DNA of 64,000 nucleotides from JACJXF01 sp964349045. Lineage in GTDB: Bacteria; Bacteroidota; Bacteroidia; Bacteroidales; GCA-2748055. The stretch lies in NCBI GenBank assembly GCA_964349045.1, contig CAYGFI010000001.1, forward strand, positions 44,419 to 108,418, in the 5' to 3' direction. The notes under the pieces were generated by a model. The model made no database searches. It had not been told where the DNA came from and was given only the letters and a program-made list of their open reading frames with translations. Positions within the stretch are counted from its first letter, which is position 1, and each line of letters starts with the position of its first letter. Shown piece by piece: positions 51,832 to 61,589 of this stretch. Position numbers and translations under genes: made by a program.

Positions 51832-54800
51832 TTAGTTTGCAAGCTTGATAAGATTCTTTAGGACCGGCCCGTCGGTTGTGTAAATCATTATTGAGTAATA
51901 ACCCGGTTCAAGCCAGGATATATCAATAACCGCCTCAGTATTATTTACTTTTTTTCTGAACAGAGTTCTTCCACAGCCGTCTATTATTGTCAGCTTATTT
52001 ATTTCACGGCCATTCGCATTTAATTGCACAGTATCATATGCCGGACATGGATACACAGAGACTATTGAAGGAATTTCCGTGGTTTTTTCCACCATGACGG
52101 AGCTTTTCAGACCCCATTCATGGTACAGGTAATTTTCAATTTCCATGCGATCAGCTTCACTCATTTTACCCCGGTAAATGATGATCTCTGCAATATCCCC
52201 CTGCAGGTAGTTTGAAGAGACAGAAGCCGATCTGCCAAGGTAACTGTGAACCCAGTTTTCATTGAAATCCGTTGCAGCCTCAGTGGAAGTGGTTGCATAC
52301 AACCTGCTGTTTTCAAAGTAAGATATTATTCCTGAACTCCTCTGGTATGTGCGAACCTTAAATTCTTCACCGGGTTCGCCAATTACCCCATTTGTTCCCC
52401 ATTTTAGATTATTCTGATTTGCACCAATATTTAAGGTCCCCGATGAACCCGGGTTGCCTTTGCAAAATACCGGCTGGTTACCTGAGTTACTGTGAACGGT
52501 GAAAATGGTAAAGTCTTCCTTGTCGAATTTAGCAAGATATCCTGAAACTTCGAGGCTCTTATGGCTTGTTGACATCCATTGTGTACCATCAAAGTGAACT
52601 GTAGGATAGCCATTTAACCCGGCCGGATTCAGAACGGGCATTAATTTATCGTAATACTGGTACATGCTATACCGGTTATAAGTATGGTCCTTCCATTCTG
52701 CCACCTTTTCACTTTTAATGTCCTTGGCAGTGATCCACATGTGTATACCAGGGATATCGGATGGTGAGAACTCTGTTTTGGGTTGTTTCACGGGATAATC
52801 AATCCAGACAGCATCATTTTCAGTGAATACTGATTTTCGTGGCCCTACATCGCTTATATCAATGCTTTGAAAGCCCAAGCTTAATACAGGGGAATCTAAT
52901 TTCAAAGCAAAGTCCTGTTGGAACGGATCCCTGAAAAGCGGGTCTGACCTTAAAGAATAAATGTCATAATTATACATCGAACGCCATTGATTTAAAGTCA
53001 TCCCTTCTTTCATCATGATGCTGTCAACAGAATAGTTCCAGAACAGGTTATTATCAGAGTTTAATTTACGGTCAGGAGGAACTACTCCCCCTACAGGCTC
53101 CTCTGCGTCTTCAAAAAATTGTTGTCCCCCGTTTTGTATAAATATATTTTTAGTAAAAATGCTGGGCGAATATCCCAAACCGAAAGGATCAGGCAAAGGA
53201 TTATTATTTGATCCGTTCTTTGCCACTGAGCTTAATGCTCCATACGCGAAAATATTGTTTTCATTGACATGACCAAATCCCTTTTGATGAAAGACCTCCA
53301 GGTTGGATCCGAAAAAAACATTCTTTCTTACAGTCCAGTACGCGCTGTTATCGTCCATGTAGATGCTACCACCGCTGTAATCACGGGTTTCAACATCATA
53401 AATCAGGTTTTCTTCCATTACCGAGCCAGGCTGGGGACCTGTAAGGTAAATGGCACCAATATCGCTTACCATTCCCTGGCCAATCGTATGAATATGATTT
53501 TTCCGGATAATATTTTTGTATCCGAATCCTATACCTGATTCCTCTTGAATTGCATGCGCCTGGTGATTGATGGCATTATAAAAACCGTAGCGGATATAGT
53601 TATGTTCAATTGTCAAATACAATGGTTTTCCGGCACTAATGGCTGGTTGTTGAGTAAGATGAAAGAGACCATATCCAAAAATATCGTTGTCGTGAAAATT
53701 ATTATAAGCCGACCTGGTTGTCGTATTGTTTGTGCTTCCGGATAATCCAATACCAAATGAACCAAGATCTCTGAAATAAGAACCTGCCACCTCCGCCCCC
53801 ATAGTTCCCTGTCCCAATCTTATGGCTCCATCATTCAAATGACTGAAAAAGCAGGATTTTACAGAAAAAGTCCTCGTCCAGTAAGCTCGTATTGCAAACC
53901 CGCCAAACTCACTACTTTCCTGCGGTGTACGATCCACTTTGGAGTTGTTATGCATAAACGCTATTTTTTCAAAACTTACATTCCACACGTAGGCATTGGT
54001 ATCATCCTCACCGGTTATATTAAAGAAGGTTATTCCTTTTGGTGCGATAACCTCAGAAGTTTCTTTCATCTCTCCTTCCCTGGGAATGTAAAAGAGATTT
54101 CCGGTTGGCCTGTCAAGGTACCATTCGCCGGGAGCATTGCATTCTTCGTACACATTTTCACAATAATAGGCAGAGAGACCTGCCCCATGTGCCGGATGAC
54201 TTCCGTTCATATCCTGCCCAGGAATATAACCCAGTGTCACTGTGTTGGAACCCGGATCAAAAGATACGATGTTCATTCGTTCGGCAACCCATCTATGAGT
54301 GTGAATCATTACGATATCTGTCAGGTTTCTCCAACTGCCTGAAACATCGCCGGGAAAAACCTTTACACGGTCGGTAAATGCTGTGGTTTCGCCCAGGGTA
54401 TTAGGCATTATCGCAGCAATTCTGAAAGAACCTACCTCCGGGAAACGGGGCCTTAATGCCCTGGTGCCGTTCACATATAAGGAATAAAAACTCCAGCTTC
54501 CACCAGACACCTCCGGCAAATTCTTTACCCATGCCTGTACACCATTTATGATTGTATCTTTCCATCCTGTCAAAATTATTCCGCCGGAAACCACCGGGAT
54601 CTTATCTACAGGAAGTTTTAGTGAATATGGATTATCATTTTTCGCTAAAAGTTCAGATGCAATTTCGGCATAAGCCCCTTCATTCCATTCGCCTTTAAAA
54701 TGAATATTGCCTCCTAAGTAGCTGTCGATTAATATGGTATTAAGCACCTGGTGATAGCCTGGCATCAGGTGAATAACTACAGGATTATTAAGTGTTTTGG

Positions 54801-55680
54801 AATGATCCCTGATGCTATCCCCATAATTATCCGGAGTACCAATGATTTGTCCCGGGGGTGTTTCGGTAAGTGCAGGTAATTGCTGATAGGGAGCCCTGTT
54901 TGACAACCGTACCCTTTCTAAGGCTGCCTGAATGGTTTTAAGTGCAAGGGAAGGAGACTCCCCTGAATTTGTGTCATTACCGACCGGTGATACAAAATAA
55001 TGGACTGTATCCATAGTATAAACTGGTTCAGAATCAGTATAATGAATTCCAAGACTGTTGTAATCAGCAAATGACACGATCCATTCTGATTTTTCAGCAG
55101 AGGTTTTCCCGGAATCCGGATCATAACCCCTGGCATTGTCCCAGTTGGTATTACCTTGGGTAACATATGGTTTACGGGTAATCATATAAGGTCCACCCAG
55201 GGTGACATTACTTACTGTAGCGCTATCCACTCCGGCAATTTCCCACATCTGCCGGACACCCTCTTCACCAATTAAGTCTATTAAGGAATCATTTTTAAAC
55301 AATCCCATTGCATCGTCGTGGAAAAAATGCAATACATAATCACCGGGAATGCTTAACTGATCGGTAACTACTTTATTAACCCTTGTCTGAACTTCCTGAG
55401 GGGCTCCGCTATTAACTATAGTATAAACAGATTTTGGACCAAGATCTATTCCATTGAAGGAGAAATAAAGTCCGCTCGTTGAATCGGTTGGAAAAGGATT
55501 TGCATTGTTGGAATTACGCAGACTATACCCGGTAAGATTTACAGACTGGGAACCCGGGTTATAAATTTCAATGGAAGTATTCAGTCCCCAGAAAGTCATT
55601 TCTGAGATAAAAATCTCCTGGGCTTTTCCAAATAAGGTAAAAAATGTGAGGAAAATTGAAAAAAATATTACTTTTTTCAT
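51832..55680 (-). CDS. Giant T9SS-secreted protein: lamin-tail, beta-helix, LamG-like, sorting tail
   Basis: 1282 residues. Signal peptide (1-20), lamin-tail-like domain (~22-215, 'SIEIYNPGSQSVNLTGYSL'), right-handed beta-helix (~230-960, 'HYFVSPVGNDTNSGESP'), LamG-like domain (~985-1190, 'IPGIHMWITAKDIKSEKVA') and T9SS tail (~1205-1282, 'SVYPCPAYDTVQLNANG' to 'VLKNLIKLAN'). It aligns end to end with 4295-8902 except for the missing Ig and cadherin-like modules. It is exported to the cell surface or medium and probably acts on or binds the polysaccharide. It follows 55825-56982 after 144 bases. Confidence 0.8.
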   Translation of the reverse strand: MKKVIFFSIFLTFFTLFGKAQEIFISEMTFWGLNTSIEIYNPGSQSVNLTGYSLRNSNNANPFPTDSTSGLYFSFNGIDLGPKSVYTIVNSGAPQEVQTRVNKVVTDQLSIPGDYVLHFFHDDAMGLFKNDSLIDLIGEEGVRQMWEIAGVDSATVSNVTLGGPYMITRKPYVTQGNTNWDNARGYDPDSGKTSAEKSEWIVSFADYNSLGIHYTDSEPVYTMDTVHYFVSPVGNDTNSGESPSLALKTIQAALERVRLSNRAPYQQLPALTETPPGQIIGTPDNYGDSIRDHSKTLNNPVVIHLMPGYHQVLNTILIDSYLGGNIHFKGEWNEGAYAEIASELLAKNDNPYSLKLPVDKIPVVSGGIILTGWKDTIINGVQAWVKNLPEVSGGSWSFYSLYVNGTRALRPRFPEVGSFRIAAIMPNTLGETTAFTDRVKVFPGDVSGSWRNLTDIVMIHTHRWVAERMNIVSFDPGSNTVTLGYIPGQDMNGSHPAHGAGLSAYYCENVYEECNAPGEWYLDRPTGNLFYIPREGEMKETSEVIAPKGITFFNITGEDDTNAYVWNVSFEKIAFMHNNSKVDRTPQESSEFGGFAIRAYWTRTFSVKSCFFSHLNDGAIRLGQGTMGAEVAGSYFRDLGSFGIGLSGSTNNTTTRSAYNNFHDNDIFGYGLFHLTQQPAISAGKPLYLTIEHNYIRYGFYNAINHQAHAIQEESGIGFGYKNIIRKNHIHTIGQGMVSDIGAIYLTGPQPGSVMEENLIYDVETRDYSGGSIYMDDNSAYWTVRKNVFFGSNLEVFHQKGFGHVNENNIFAYGALSSVAKNGSNNNPLPDPFGLGYSPSIFTKNIFIQNGGQQFFEDAEEPVGGVVPPDRKLNSDNNLFWNYSVDSIMMKEGMTLNQWRSMYNYDIYSLRSDPLFRDPFQQDFALKLDSPVLSLGFQSIDISDVGPRKSVFTENDAVWIDYPVKQPKTEFSPSDIPGIHMWITAKDIKSEKVAEWKDHTYNRYSMYQYYDKLMPVLNPAGLNGYPTVHFDGTQWMSTSHKSLEVSGYLAKFDKEDFTIFTVHSNSGNQPVFCKGNPGSSGTLNIGANQNNLKWGTNGVIGEPGEEFKVRTYQRSSGIISYFENSRLYATTSTEAATDFNENWVHSYLGRSASVSSNYLQGDIAEIIIYRGKMSEADRMEIENYLYHEWGLKSSVMVEKTTEIPSIVSVYPCPAYDTVQLNANGREINKLTIIDGCGRTLFRKKVNNTEAVIDISWLEPGYYSIMIYTTDGPVLKNLIKLAN

Positions 55681-55824
55681 TTTAATTATTAAACCTGTTT
55701 ATATATAATTTTCCTTTGGCAATAACTATCTGCGTCCTGCTTCACTTTTATCAGATTCAAATGTATAATACCTAACCTGCTATCCTGGTTTTTACACCGG
55801 TTATTTTAACCTTGTAATCCGTAT

Positions 55825-56982
55825 TTATTTAATGTCTGCGTAAATTCCCATTTTCTTCCGGGCAGTAAAATAAGCAATCATATTTTCAAGCGGGATATTG
55901 CCATGTAGTCCCCCACAGGAACTGATGATAAATCCGGGATATTTTCTGCCTGCCTCAATCACTTCAATGGTATGTTCTCTAACCTGTTCAGTCGTTCCGT
56001 TAGTAAGCAATGCAGTTGATATACCACCGATAAAACCCCGGCCTGCGTTTCCCCAGGTTTCTAATACCCGGGTAAACGGTGTGGCAGGATTCTCAAACAT
56101 AAGTCCATCAATAGGAAAATGAAGTAGACGCTCAAGAAAAACGTCCATATTCCCGTCGCATACATATACAATCTTTTTTCCGGCTTTAACACAGGGTTCC
56201 AGGATATAATCATAACGCGAGAAGATATATTTCTCGTAAAACGGCATATCAAAATAAGGACCAGTCCCGGATACCAGGTCATCATGGAAGAATACTACCT
56301 CTGTATCTAAAGTTGCTGCAACTTCAGAGTATTTCCGGCTAATTTCGGACCATGGCCTCCACAGTTTCTCATCAAATTCATGAGGAAAACTTATTGCTCC
56401 CAACAAAAAAGATTCCCATCCAAATTTCACAACCGGGAACATAAAAAGTGTTGTATAATACAGGTGATACATTACGGCATTATTACCAAATTCGAGGATA
56501 AAATCCCTGTCAAGCTGCTTTAACTGCCTGATGGTTCCAAGATGTCCTTCCCCCTGAAGTCCGCATTCAGGACGAAAAGATGCCTGCATTTCAAATTCAG
56601 GGATTTTCCCCCGATCTTTTTCATCTAAAAAGCCGTCCCGGGAAGGGTCATACTTCAGTATCCAGTCCATTTCAGATTTATCCATACCCGGGCAGTACTC
56701 TTCCACTGATGAGGTCGGATAAACCCCCATACCGGATAAACGCAGATTACCTTCTTTCCATGAGCCTTCAGGTTCTTTTGGAAGCGGAACGTTTTTTTTT
56801 GGTAAAGGCACATGTATATCAATTCCCAGTTTTTCCCAAGCAATTTTAAAAGCCAGGGGTGTATTTTCAAATGGATTTATTCCGGTAATATATTCAATGA
56901 ATTCAGGGTGATTGAGCGTTTCTTTACAGGGTATCCGTTCCGGAAATATTCCGGAAAGTGCATTCAGTATGTCGCTTTTCAT
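55825..56982 (-). CDS. Uroporphyrinogen-decarboxylase-family protein, divergent
   Basis: 385 residues, cytoplasmic. The URO-D fold is suggested by the layout and by 'YVCDGNMDVFLERLLHFPID' and 'GFIGGIST'. The zinc motif H-x-C of MtaA-type enzymes reads Y273-V-C275, and the third Cys position before 'GGIS' is Ile. C356 ('SSCGGLHGN') might compensate. It therefore differs from 46882-47922 and may use another metal site or chemistry. It lies 110 bases downstream of the 2-hydroxyacid dehydrogenase gene; ATTGTACTGATT (57082-57093) in that gap recurs at 30276-30287. Confidence 0.72.
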   Translation of the reverse strand: MKSDILNALSGIFPERIPCKETLNHPEFIEYITGINPFENTPLAFKIAWEKLGIDIHVPLPKKNVPLPKEPEGSWKEGNLRLSGMGVYPTSSVEEYCPGMDKSEMDWILKYDPSRDGFLDEKDRGKIPEFEMQASFRPECGLQGEGHLGTIRQLKQLDRDFILEFGNNAVMYHLYYTTLFMFPVVKFGWESFLLGAISFPHEFDEKLWRPWSEISRKYSEVAATLDTEVVFFHDDLVSGTGPYFDMPFYEKYIFSRYDYILEPCVKAGKKIVYVCDGNMDVFLERLLHFPIDGLMFENPATPFTRVLETWGNAGRGFIGGISTALLTNGTTEQVREHTIEVIEAGRKYPGFIISSCGGLHGNIPLENMIAYFTARKKMGIYADIK

Positions 56983-57092
56983 ATTTTTAATCGTCCTTCC
57001 TGATTTTGTTTTTGTAAAAGGGTTTTCAGGATCAATATTTTCTTATATAGTTCCCTTGAAAACAGATTAAAAAAGAAGAGAATTGTACTGAT

Positions 57093-58109
57093 TTATATTC
57101 TATTTTTCATTACTTCCGGGTTAACAATATGAGGAACCCGTTTGTTTTTATAAAATTCAATTATGTTCAATGCTGCCAACCTGGACATTTCGTCTCTTGT
57201 CTCTTTGGTAGCGGAACCAACATGTGGCAGTATGCAAACATTTTCCATTTGCAGAAGCGGATTATCAGGACTCATTGGTTCCGGGTTGGTGACATCCAGC
57301 CCTGCTCCCCATATTTTACCTTTAAGCAGTGCGTTAATCAGATCGGATTCATTATGAACCAGTCCCCTGGCAGTATTAATAAAAATGGAGGTCGGTTTCA
57401 TTTTACCAAAGGCTGACTCATTAAAAATTCCTTTCGTATTTTCATTTAAAGTACAATGAACCGATATTACATCACTTTCTTTAAGTAAGGTATTAAAATC
57501 AACATATTCAGCGTCTAATTCCTGTTCAGCCTGCCGGTTTTTTGAACGGTTATGGTAGATTATTTTCATATTATAAACGATTTTACAGCGTTTTGACATT
57601 TCCATCCCGATACGGCCAAGTCCATAAATCCCCAGAACTTTGTTTTTCAAATCCATACCAAGATTTGCCGTAGGTTTAAAATAATCCCATTTGCCGTTTA
57701 TTATACTTTTGTGCATGTAGAACATTTTTCGCGAGGTGGCAATCATTAAGCCAAATGCTATTTCTGCTGTTGCCTCGCTTAATACAAAAGGCGTGAATCC
57801 AACAGGAATGCCAAGCCGGGTTGCCTCAGGAATGTCTATATTATCATATCCTGCCCCAAACTGGGAAATTATCTCAAGATGTGCGCATTTATTAAGGAAT
57901 ATCTTATCTATTTTATCCGTCACCGTGCAAAACAATGCATGGTGATTCTTCGCAAGTTCAATCAGCTCACCCTGGGTCATTGGTCTTTCTTCATGCCAGG
58001 AAGTGACATTAAATCCATGATCTTCCAGTAATTTTTTACCAATCTCCGGGAATATCCTTGATACAAGTACTTTTTTATTGCTCACATCTTCTGTTTTAAT
58101 ATTAACCAT
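57093..58109 (-). CDS. D-isomer-specific 2-hydroxyacid dehydrogenase (glyoxylate/hydroxypyruvate reductase-like)
   Basis: 338 residues, cytoplasmic. The NAD(P) site is G163-x-G165-x2-G168 ('GIYGLGRIG'). Catalytic residues are R248 ('INTARG'), E277 ('TNPEPM') and H296 ('LPHVGSAT'). It reduces a 2-keto acid such as glyoxylate, hydroxypyruvate or a 2-keto-aldonate, or runs in reverse. It sits 14 bases downstream of the dehydratase 58124-59290, indicating the same pathway. Confidence 0.9.
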   Translation of the reverse strand: MVNIKTEDVSNKKVLVSRIFPEIGKKLLEDHGFNVTSWHEERPMTQGELIELAKNHHALFCTVTDKIDKIFLNKCAHLEIISQFGAGYDNIDIPEATRLGIPVGFTPFVLSEATAEIAFGLMIATSRKMFYMHKSIINGKWDYFKPTANLGMDLKNKVLGIYGLGRIGMEMSKRCKIVYNMKIIYHNRSKNRQAEQELDAEYVDFNTLLKESDVISVHCTLNENTKGIFNESAFGKMKPTSIFINTARGLVHNESDLINALLKGKIWGAGLDVTNPEPMSPDNPLLQMENVCILPHVGSATKETRDEMSRLAALNIIEFYKNKRVPHIVNPEVMKNRI

Positions 58110-58123
58110 TATGATACCGTTTT

Positions 58124-59290
58124 CTATATATAAAAACCTTTTCGTGCAATCCTGATACCCGGATGTTTTTCCATTTCTGATTCCACCAGGTCCACGCCAA
58201 GTCCGGGCCTTGAGGACAATTGCAGATGACCATCAACGATCATTTCCGAAACCGGATGATCAATAATGGTATCTCTCCAGGGTACGTCGTTGAACATGAA
58301 TTCCTGGCGGAAGAAATTAGGTATGGAAGCACACACCTGTGCACTGGCGATGGTTGAAAGTGGCCCGTTTGGGTTATGAGGAGCCAGCTGTACATTATAT
58401 ACTTCAGCCATACTGGCCATGCGTTTCATTTCAGAAGGGCCGCCGCACCTGGTGATATCGGGCATGATAATATCCACCACCCTTTGTTCGAGCAGATCAT
58501 GGATGCCATACCTTGTATAGTGACGCTCACCCACACAAATGGATACTTTTGGTGAGATGCGTTCGCGCATGGTGCGCAGCGTGGATGCAAGCTCAGGGCC
58601 GGCAGGCTCTTCGTACCAGGTAATGTCTAATACAGACAATCTCTCTGCCATTGTTACGGCAGTTTTAAAATTCAGCATAGCATGGGTTTCAATCATCAGG
58701 TCGGCATCAGGGCCGATGGCTTCCCTGACTGCCCTGCTTACTTCAAAAGCGAGGTTTTGTTGATCATTCGACAAACCCAGGTCTGTATTCAGATCTTCCC
58801 CGTATAAATAATTGACATGTGCAAACGGATCAAACTTGACTCCTTTAAATCCTGCTGTTATCACCTTTTTAGCCTGCCTGGCATAATCTTCTGCATTATG
58901 GCCACCTCCTGTAAACCAATAATTGGCATACAACCTGATCCTGTTCCGGAATGCTCCACCAAGAAGTTCATACATTGGAACTCCAAGTACTTTTGACTTC
59001 AGATCAAGCAGGGCCATATCAATTCCGCTGATTGCACACATGCTGGCTCCAAAAGGGCCAACCCAATTAAGGTCACGGTAAAGTTTTGTCCAGATAAAAT
59101 CGGTTCGCATGGGATCAAGCCCGATGATCCGGTTTCCAACTTCAATGGCAGCTGCCTCAATTATCTGACTTCCGGGCCAGTTAGTGGCTTCACCAACCCC
59201 GGTATGTCCTTCATCCGTGTAAATTTTCAACAGTGTCCAGTTGTATTTTATTCCCTCAACCAGCCACACTTTAACATCTGTTATCTTCAT
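58124..59290 (-). CDS. Enolase-superfamily acid-sugar dehydratase (mandelate racemase/galactonate dehydratase-like)
   Basis: 388 residues, cytoplasmic. An alpha+beta capping domain (1-~120) is followed by a TIM barrel. Metal ligands are likely E201 ('MIETH'), E227 ('WYEEPAGPE') and E255 ('CVGERHYTR'). H203 (in E-T-H) and H305 ('APHNPNGP') would be the acid/base residues. This set matches the galactonate/mannonate dehydratase type, which dehydrates aldonates to 2-keto-3-deoxy acids. In this context a 6-deoxy-aldonate such as L-fuconate or L-rhamnonate is likely (inference). Confidence 0.9.
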   Translation of the reverse strand: MKITDVKVWLVEGIKYNWTLLKIYTDEGHTGVGEATNWPGSQIIEAAAIEVGNRIIGLDPMRTDFIWTKLYRDLNWVGPFGASMCAISGIDMALLDLKSKVLGVPMYELLGGAFRNRIRLYANYWFTGGGHNAEDYARQAKKVITAGFKGVKFDPFAHVNYLYGEDLNTDLGLSNDQQNLAFEVSRAVREAIGPDADLMIETHAMLNFKTAVTMAERLSVLDITWYEEPAGPELASTLRTMRERISPKVSICVGERHYTRYGIHDLLEQRVVDIIMPDITRCGGPSEMKRMASMAEVYNVQLAPHNPNGPLSTIASAQVCASIPNFFRQEFMFNDVPWRDTIIDHPVSEMIVDGHLQLSSRPGLGVDLVESEMEKHPGIRIARKGFYI

Positions 59291-59438
59291 TCGAAAAAAT
59301 ATTTTTTATGTTAGTCTAAATTAAGTTGTTTATAATGTCCGACTGTTTACGAACAAGAAACCCACATTTATTTACATATCAGTGTATGAGGATTTCTATT
59401 TTGAATTTACTTTTTTAAGTGATTCTGAAGATATCTGA

Positions 59439-60137
59439 TCACATGATTCCGAAAGTTTTCCATGCTTCCACAGCGCTCATCCCTCCCTGAATAGCATTCA
59501 AAACTTTCTTCTCTCCCCTGGCTTTCTCCAGCGCCCTGGCAAATACCTCCTCTTCATGTTTTTTTGGCACTACACATACCCCGTCAATATCGCCTACTAT
59601 AATGTCGCCCGGATTAATCAAGGTACCGTTCATCCCGATTGGTACCCTATAATCGATCACTTTACCGCGGGGAGCCTGGTCCCGGGCATAGGGTCCATAT
59701 GAAAATACAGGGATGCCTATTTCACAAATACCCCTGGTATCGCGGGAATACCCATTTACTATGGCTCCGGCTCCACCACACATTTTAACCCGGGTCATCA
59801 TTAATTCTCCCACGAGGGCGTATTCCGGTGAGGATCCGGAGCAAATGTACACTTCACCGGGTTTGATATCATCCAATGCCTCGAGCATTAATCCAAAAGG
59901 TTTGTTCATCAGCGGATTTTGAGAAGCGGGACTCAATTCTTCGAAGCAATCGGCCTCAAGTACCGTCATGGCACGTCCGACAATAAACATATCCTCTTTC
60001 AGAGGCCGGATCTGTGGTGGAAGAAATTGGTGAAAAAATCCCATTTTGTCCATTATATCACCAACAACAGCAGTATACAACTCCTGACGGATAAATTTGA
60101 ACAGTTCCTCATCATTATTCCAGAAGTTTCTATTCAT
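59439..60137 (-). CDS. RraA-like family protein (class II aldolase/oxaloacetate decarboxylase-like)
   Basis: 232 residues, cytoplasmic. The family motif is 'ALVGELMMTRVKMCGGAGAI' followed by 'VNGYSRDTRG', with R132-D133 at the metal and substrate site; 'GDIIVGDIDGVCVVPKK' follows. The family includes 4-hydroxy-4-methyl-2-oxoglutarate and 4-carboxy-4-hydroxy-2-oxoadipate aldolases and the RNase E inhibitor RraA. Next to an acid-sugar dehydratase and hydroxyacid dehydrogenase, an aldolase or decarboxylase acting on a 2-keto-3-deoxy acid is the likely role (inference). It is the first gene of the minus-strand run, 148 bases upstream of the dehydratase. Confidence 0.88.
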   Translation of the reverse strand: MNRNFWNNDEELFKFIRQELYTAVVGDIMDKMGFFHQFLPPQIRPLKEDMFIVGRAMTVLEADCFEELSPASQNPLMNKPFGLMLEALDDIKPGEVYICSGSSPEYALVGELMMTRVKMCGGAGAIVNGYSRDTRGICEIGIPVFSYGPYARDQAPRGKVIDYRVPIGMNGTLINPGDIIVGDIDGVCVVPKKHEEEVFARALEKARGEKKVLNAIQGGMSAVEAWKTFGIM

Positions 60138-60445
60138 TGAATCTATTTATTTTTTATTTTTTTCGATTTAGAACTTAAACAATATAACAGGTGTTATATT
60201 TTACATTCCTGAAAAATTATTGTTATACAAATCTAAAACACAAATTGAAATGATAAAGTTCGGTATAGATTGGCTGTATGAAAGTTATTTAATTGTTTTT
60301 TCAGCCTTATCAGTACTAATAAAAAGAGTACTAAAAATGATTCATGTACCCTTTTTTTTAGGATATTACAAATAATAGAATGATTAACCTCCAACTATTA
60401 TTTTCATTGTCAGCTAAATTTATGCAAAATTGTAATGTATAAAAT
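60138..60445. other. Divergent intergenic region
   Basis: 308 very AT-rich bases between the RraA-like gene and the phosphotriesterase-like gene; it must hold both promoters. No convincing consensus elements or structured motif found. Confidence 0.5.
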
Positions 60446-61498
60446 ATGAACAAATCACATAAAGAGATGATTACACAACTGAAGTTTAATATTTTAACTA
60501 TCATATTAATAATAACTTTCGGTTGTTCAATATCTACTGAACAACCATTAATTCAGGATGTAAAAGGAACCCACCCTTCCGACTCAAATCTGATATGGTT
60601 AACACATGAGCATATTTTAGTCGATTTTATTGGAGCAGAAAGTATACAACCTGATAGTTGGAATCATGATTCAGTATTGAATGAGGTAATGCCTTATTTC
60701 GAAGAGCTTAAAGAATTAAATGTAAATTATTTTGTTGACGCGACACCGGATTACCTGGGCAGAGATGTATTACTTCTTGAAAAAATTTCTGATAAAACCG
60801 GAATCAGGATTATTACGAATACCGGTCTTTATGGAGCCCGGAATAATAAATTTTTACCTCATTATATTCATGAAATATCAGCAGAAAAACTTGCTGATAA
60901 ATGGATAAGTGAGTTTCAGAATGGGATAGATGGAACTTCCATCAGACCAGGCTTTATTAAGATTGGTATAGATAACTCTGATTCCCTAAGTACCATCCAT
61001 CAAAAGTTGGTAAAAGCTGCTGCCATAACTCACTTAAAAACAGGTTTAACTATTGCTTCTCACACAGGTGAAGCTATAGGATTATGGCCGCAATTGAGCA
61101 TTCTAAAAGAGTCGGGAGTTTCACCAAAGTCTTTCATTTGGGTTCATGCACAAAATGAAACTAATAATGACAACTATCTTAAAGCAGCCAAGATGGGATG
61201 CTGGATAAGTCTGGATGGGCTAGGATGGGAATTGGAAAAACATGTTGAAAAAATATTATTCGCTAAAAGAAATGGAATTTTAAACAGAATATTAATTTCA
61301 CACGATGCAGGCTGGTATGATCCGCAAAAAGAAATCCAAACTATCCGACCCTATACGAATATTTTCAAAAAACTCTATCCGGAATTAAAATCACGTGGGT
61401 TCACAGATGATGAATTTAATTTATTGATCAGTGTCAATCCCTCAAAAGTATTCTCGATAGAAATCAGGAAATTTCCTTCAGGTAATAATGATAACTAA
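60446..61498 (+). CDS. Phosphotriesterase-related amidohydrolase lipoprotein, possible sugar lactonase
   Basis: 350 residues. The N-terminal signal ends in lipobox 'ITFGC' (C27), so it acts outside the cytoplasm, unlike most family members. The binuclear metal site is complete: H54-x-H56 ('LTHEHILVD'), K172 ('GFIKIGID'), H206 ('IASHTGEA'), H234 ('WVHAQNE') and D287 ('ISHDAGW'). Family members hydrolyse lactones and phosphotriesters. Beside an acid-sugar dehydratase, a lactonase for an aldonolactone is plausible, but the periplasmic location would need the dehydrogenation step there as well. The gene is transcribed divergently from the RraA-like gene. Confidence 0.85.
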   Translation: MNKSHKEMITQLKFNILTIILIITFGCSISTEQPLIQDVKGTHPSDSNLIWLTHEHILVDFIGAESIQPDSWNHDSVLNEVMPYFEELKELNVNYFVDATPDYLGRDVLLLEKISDKTGIRIITNTGLYGARNNKFLPHYIHEISAEKLADKWISEFQNGIDGTSIRPGFIKIGIDNSDSLSTIHQKLVKAAAITHLKTGLTIASHTGEAIGLWPQLSILKESGVSPKSFIWVHAQNETNNDNYLKAAKMGCWISLDGLGWELEKHVEKILFAKRNGILNRILISHDAGWYDPQKEIQTIRPYTNIFKKLYPELKSRGFTDDEFNLLISVNPSKVFSIEIRKFPSGNNDN

Positions 61499-61589
61499 AT
61501 GCGTGAAATAAAGATACTTGCAGGTATTTACAGTGAAAACACTAAATCTATATACAAACTTTTGACCTCATGGATGTATGAATTTATAT

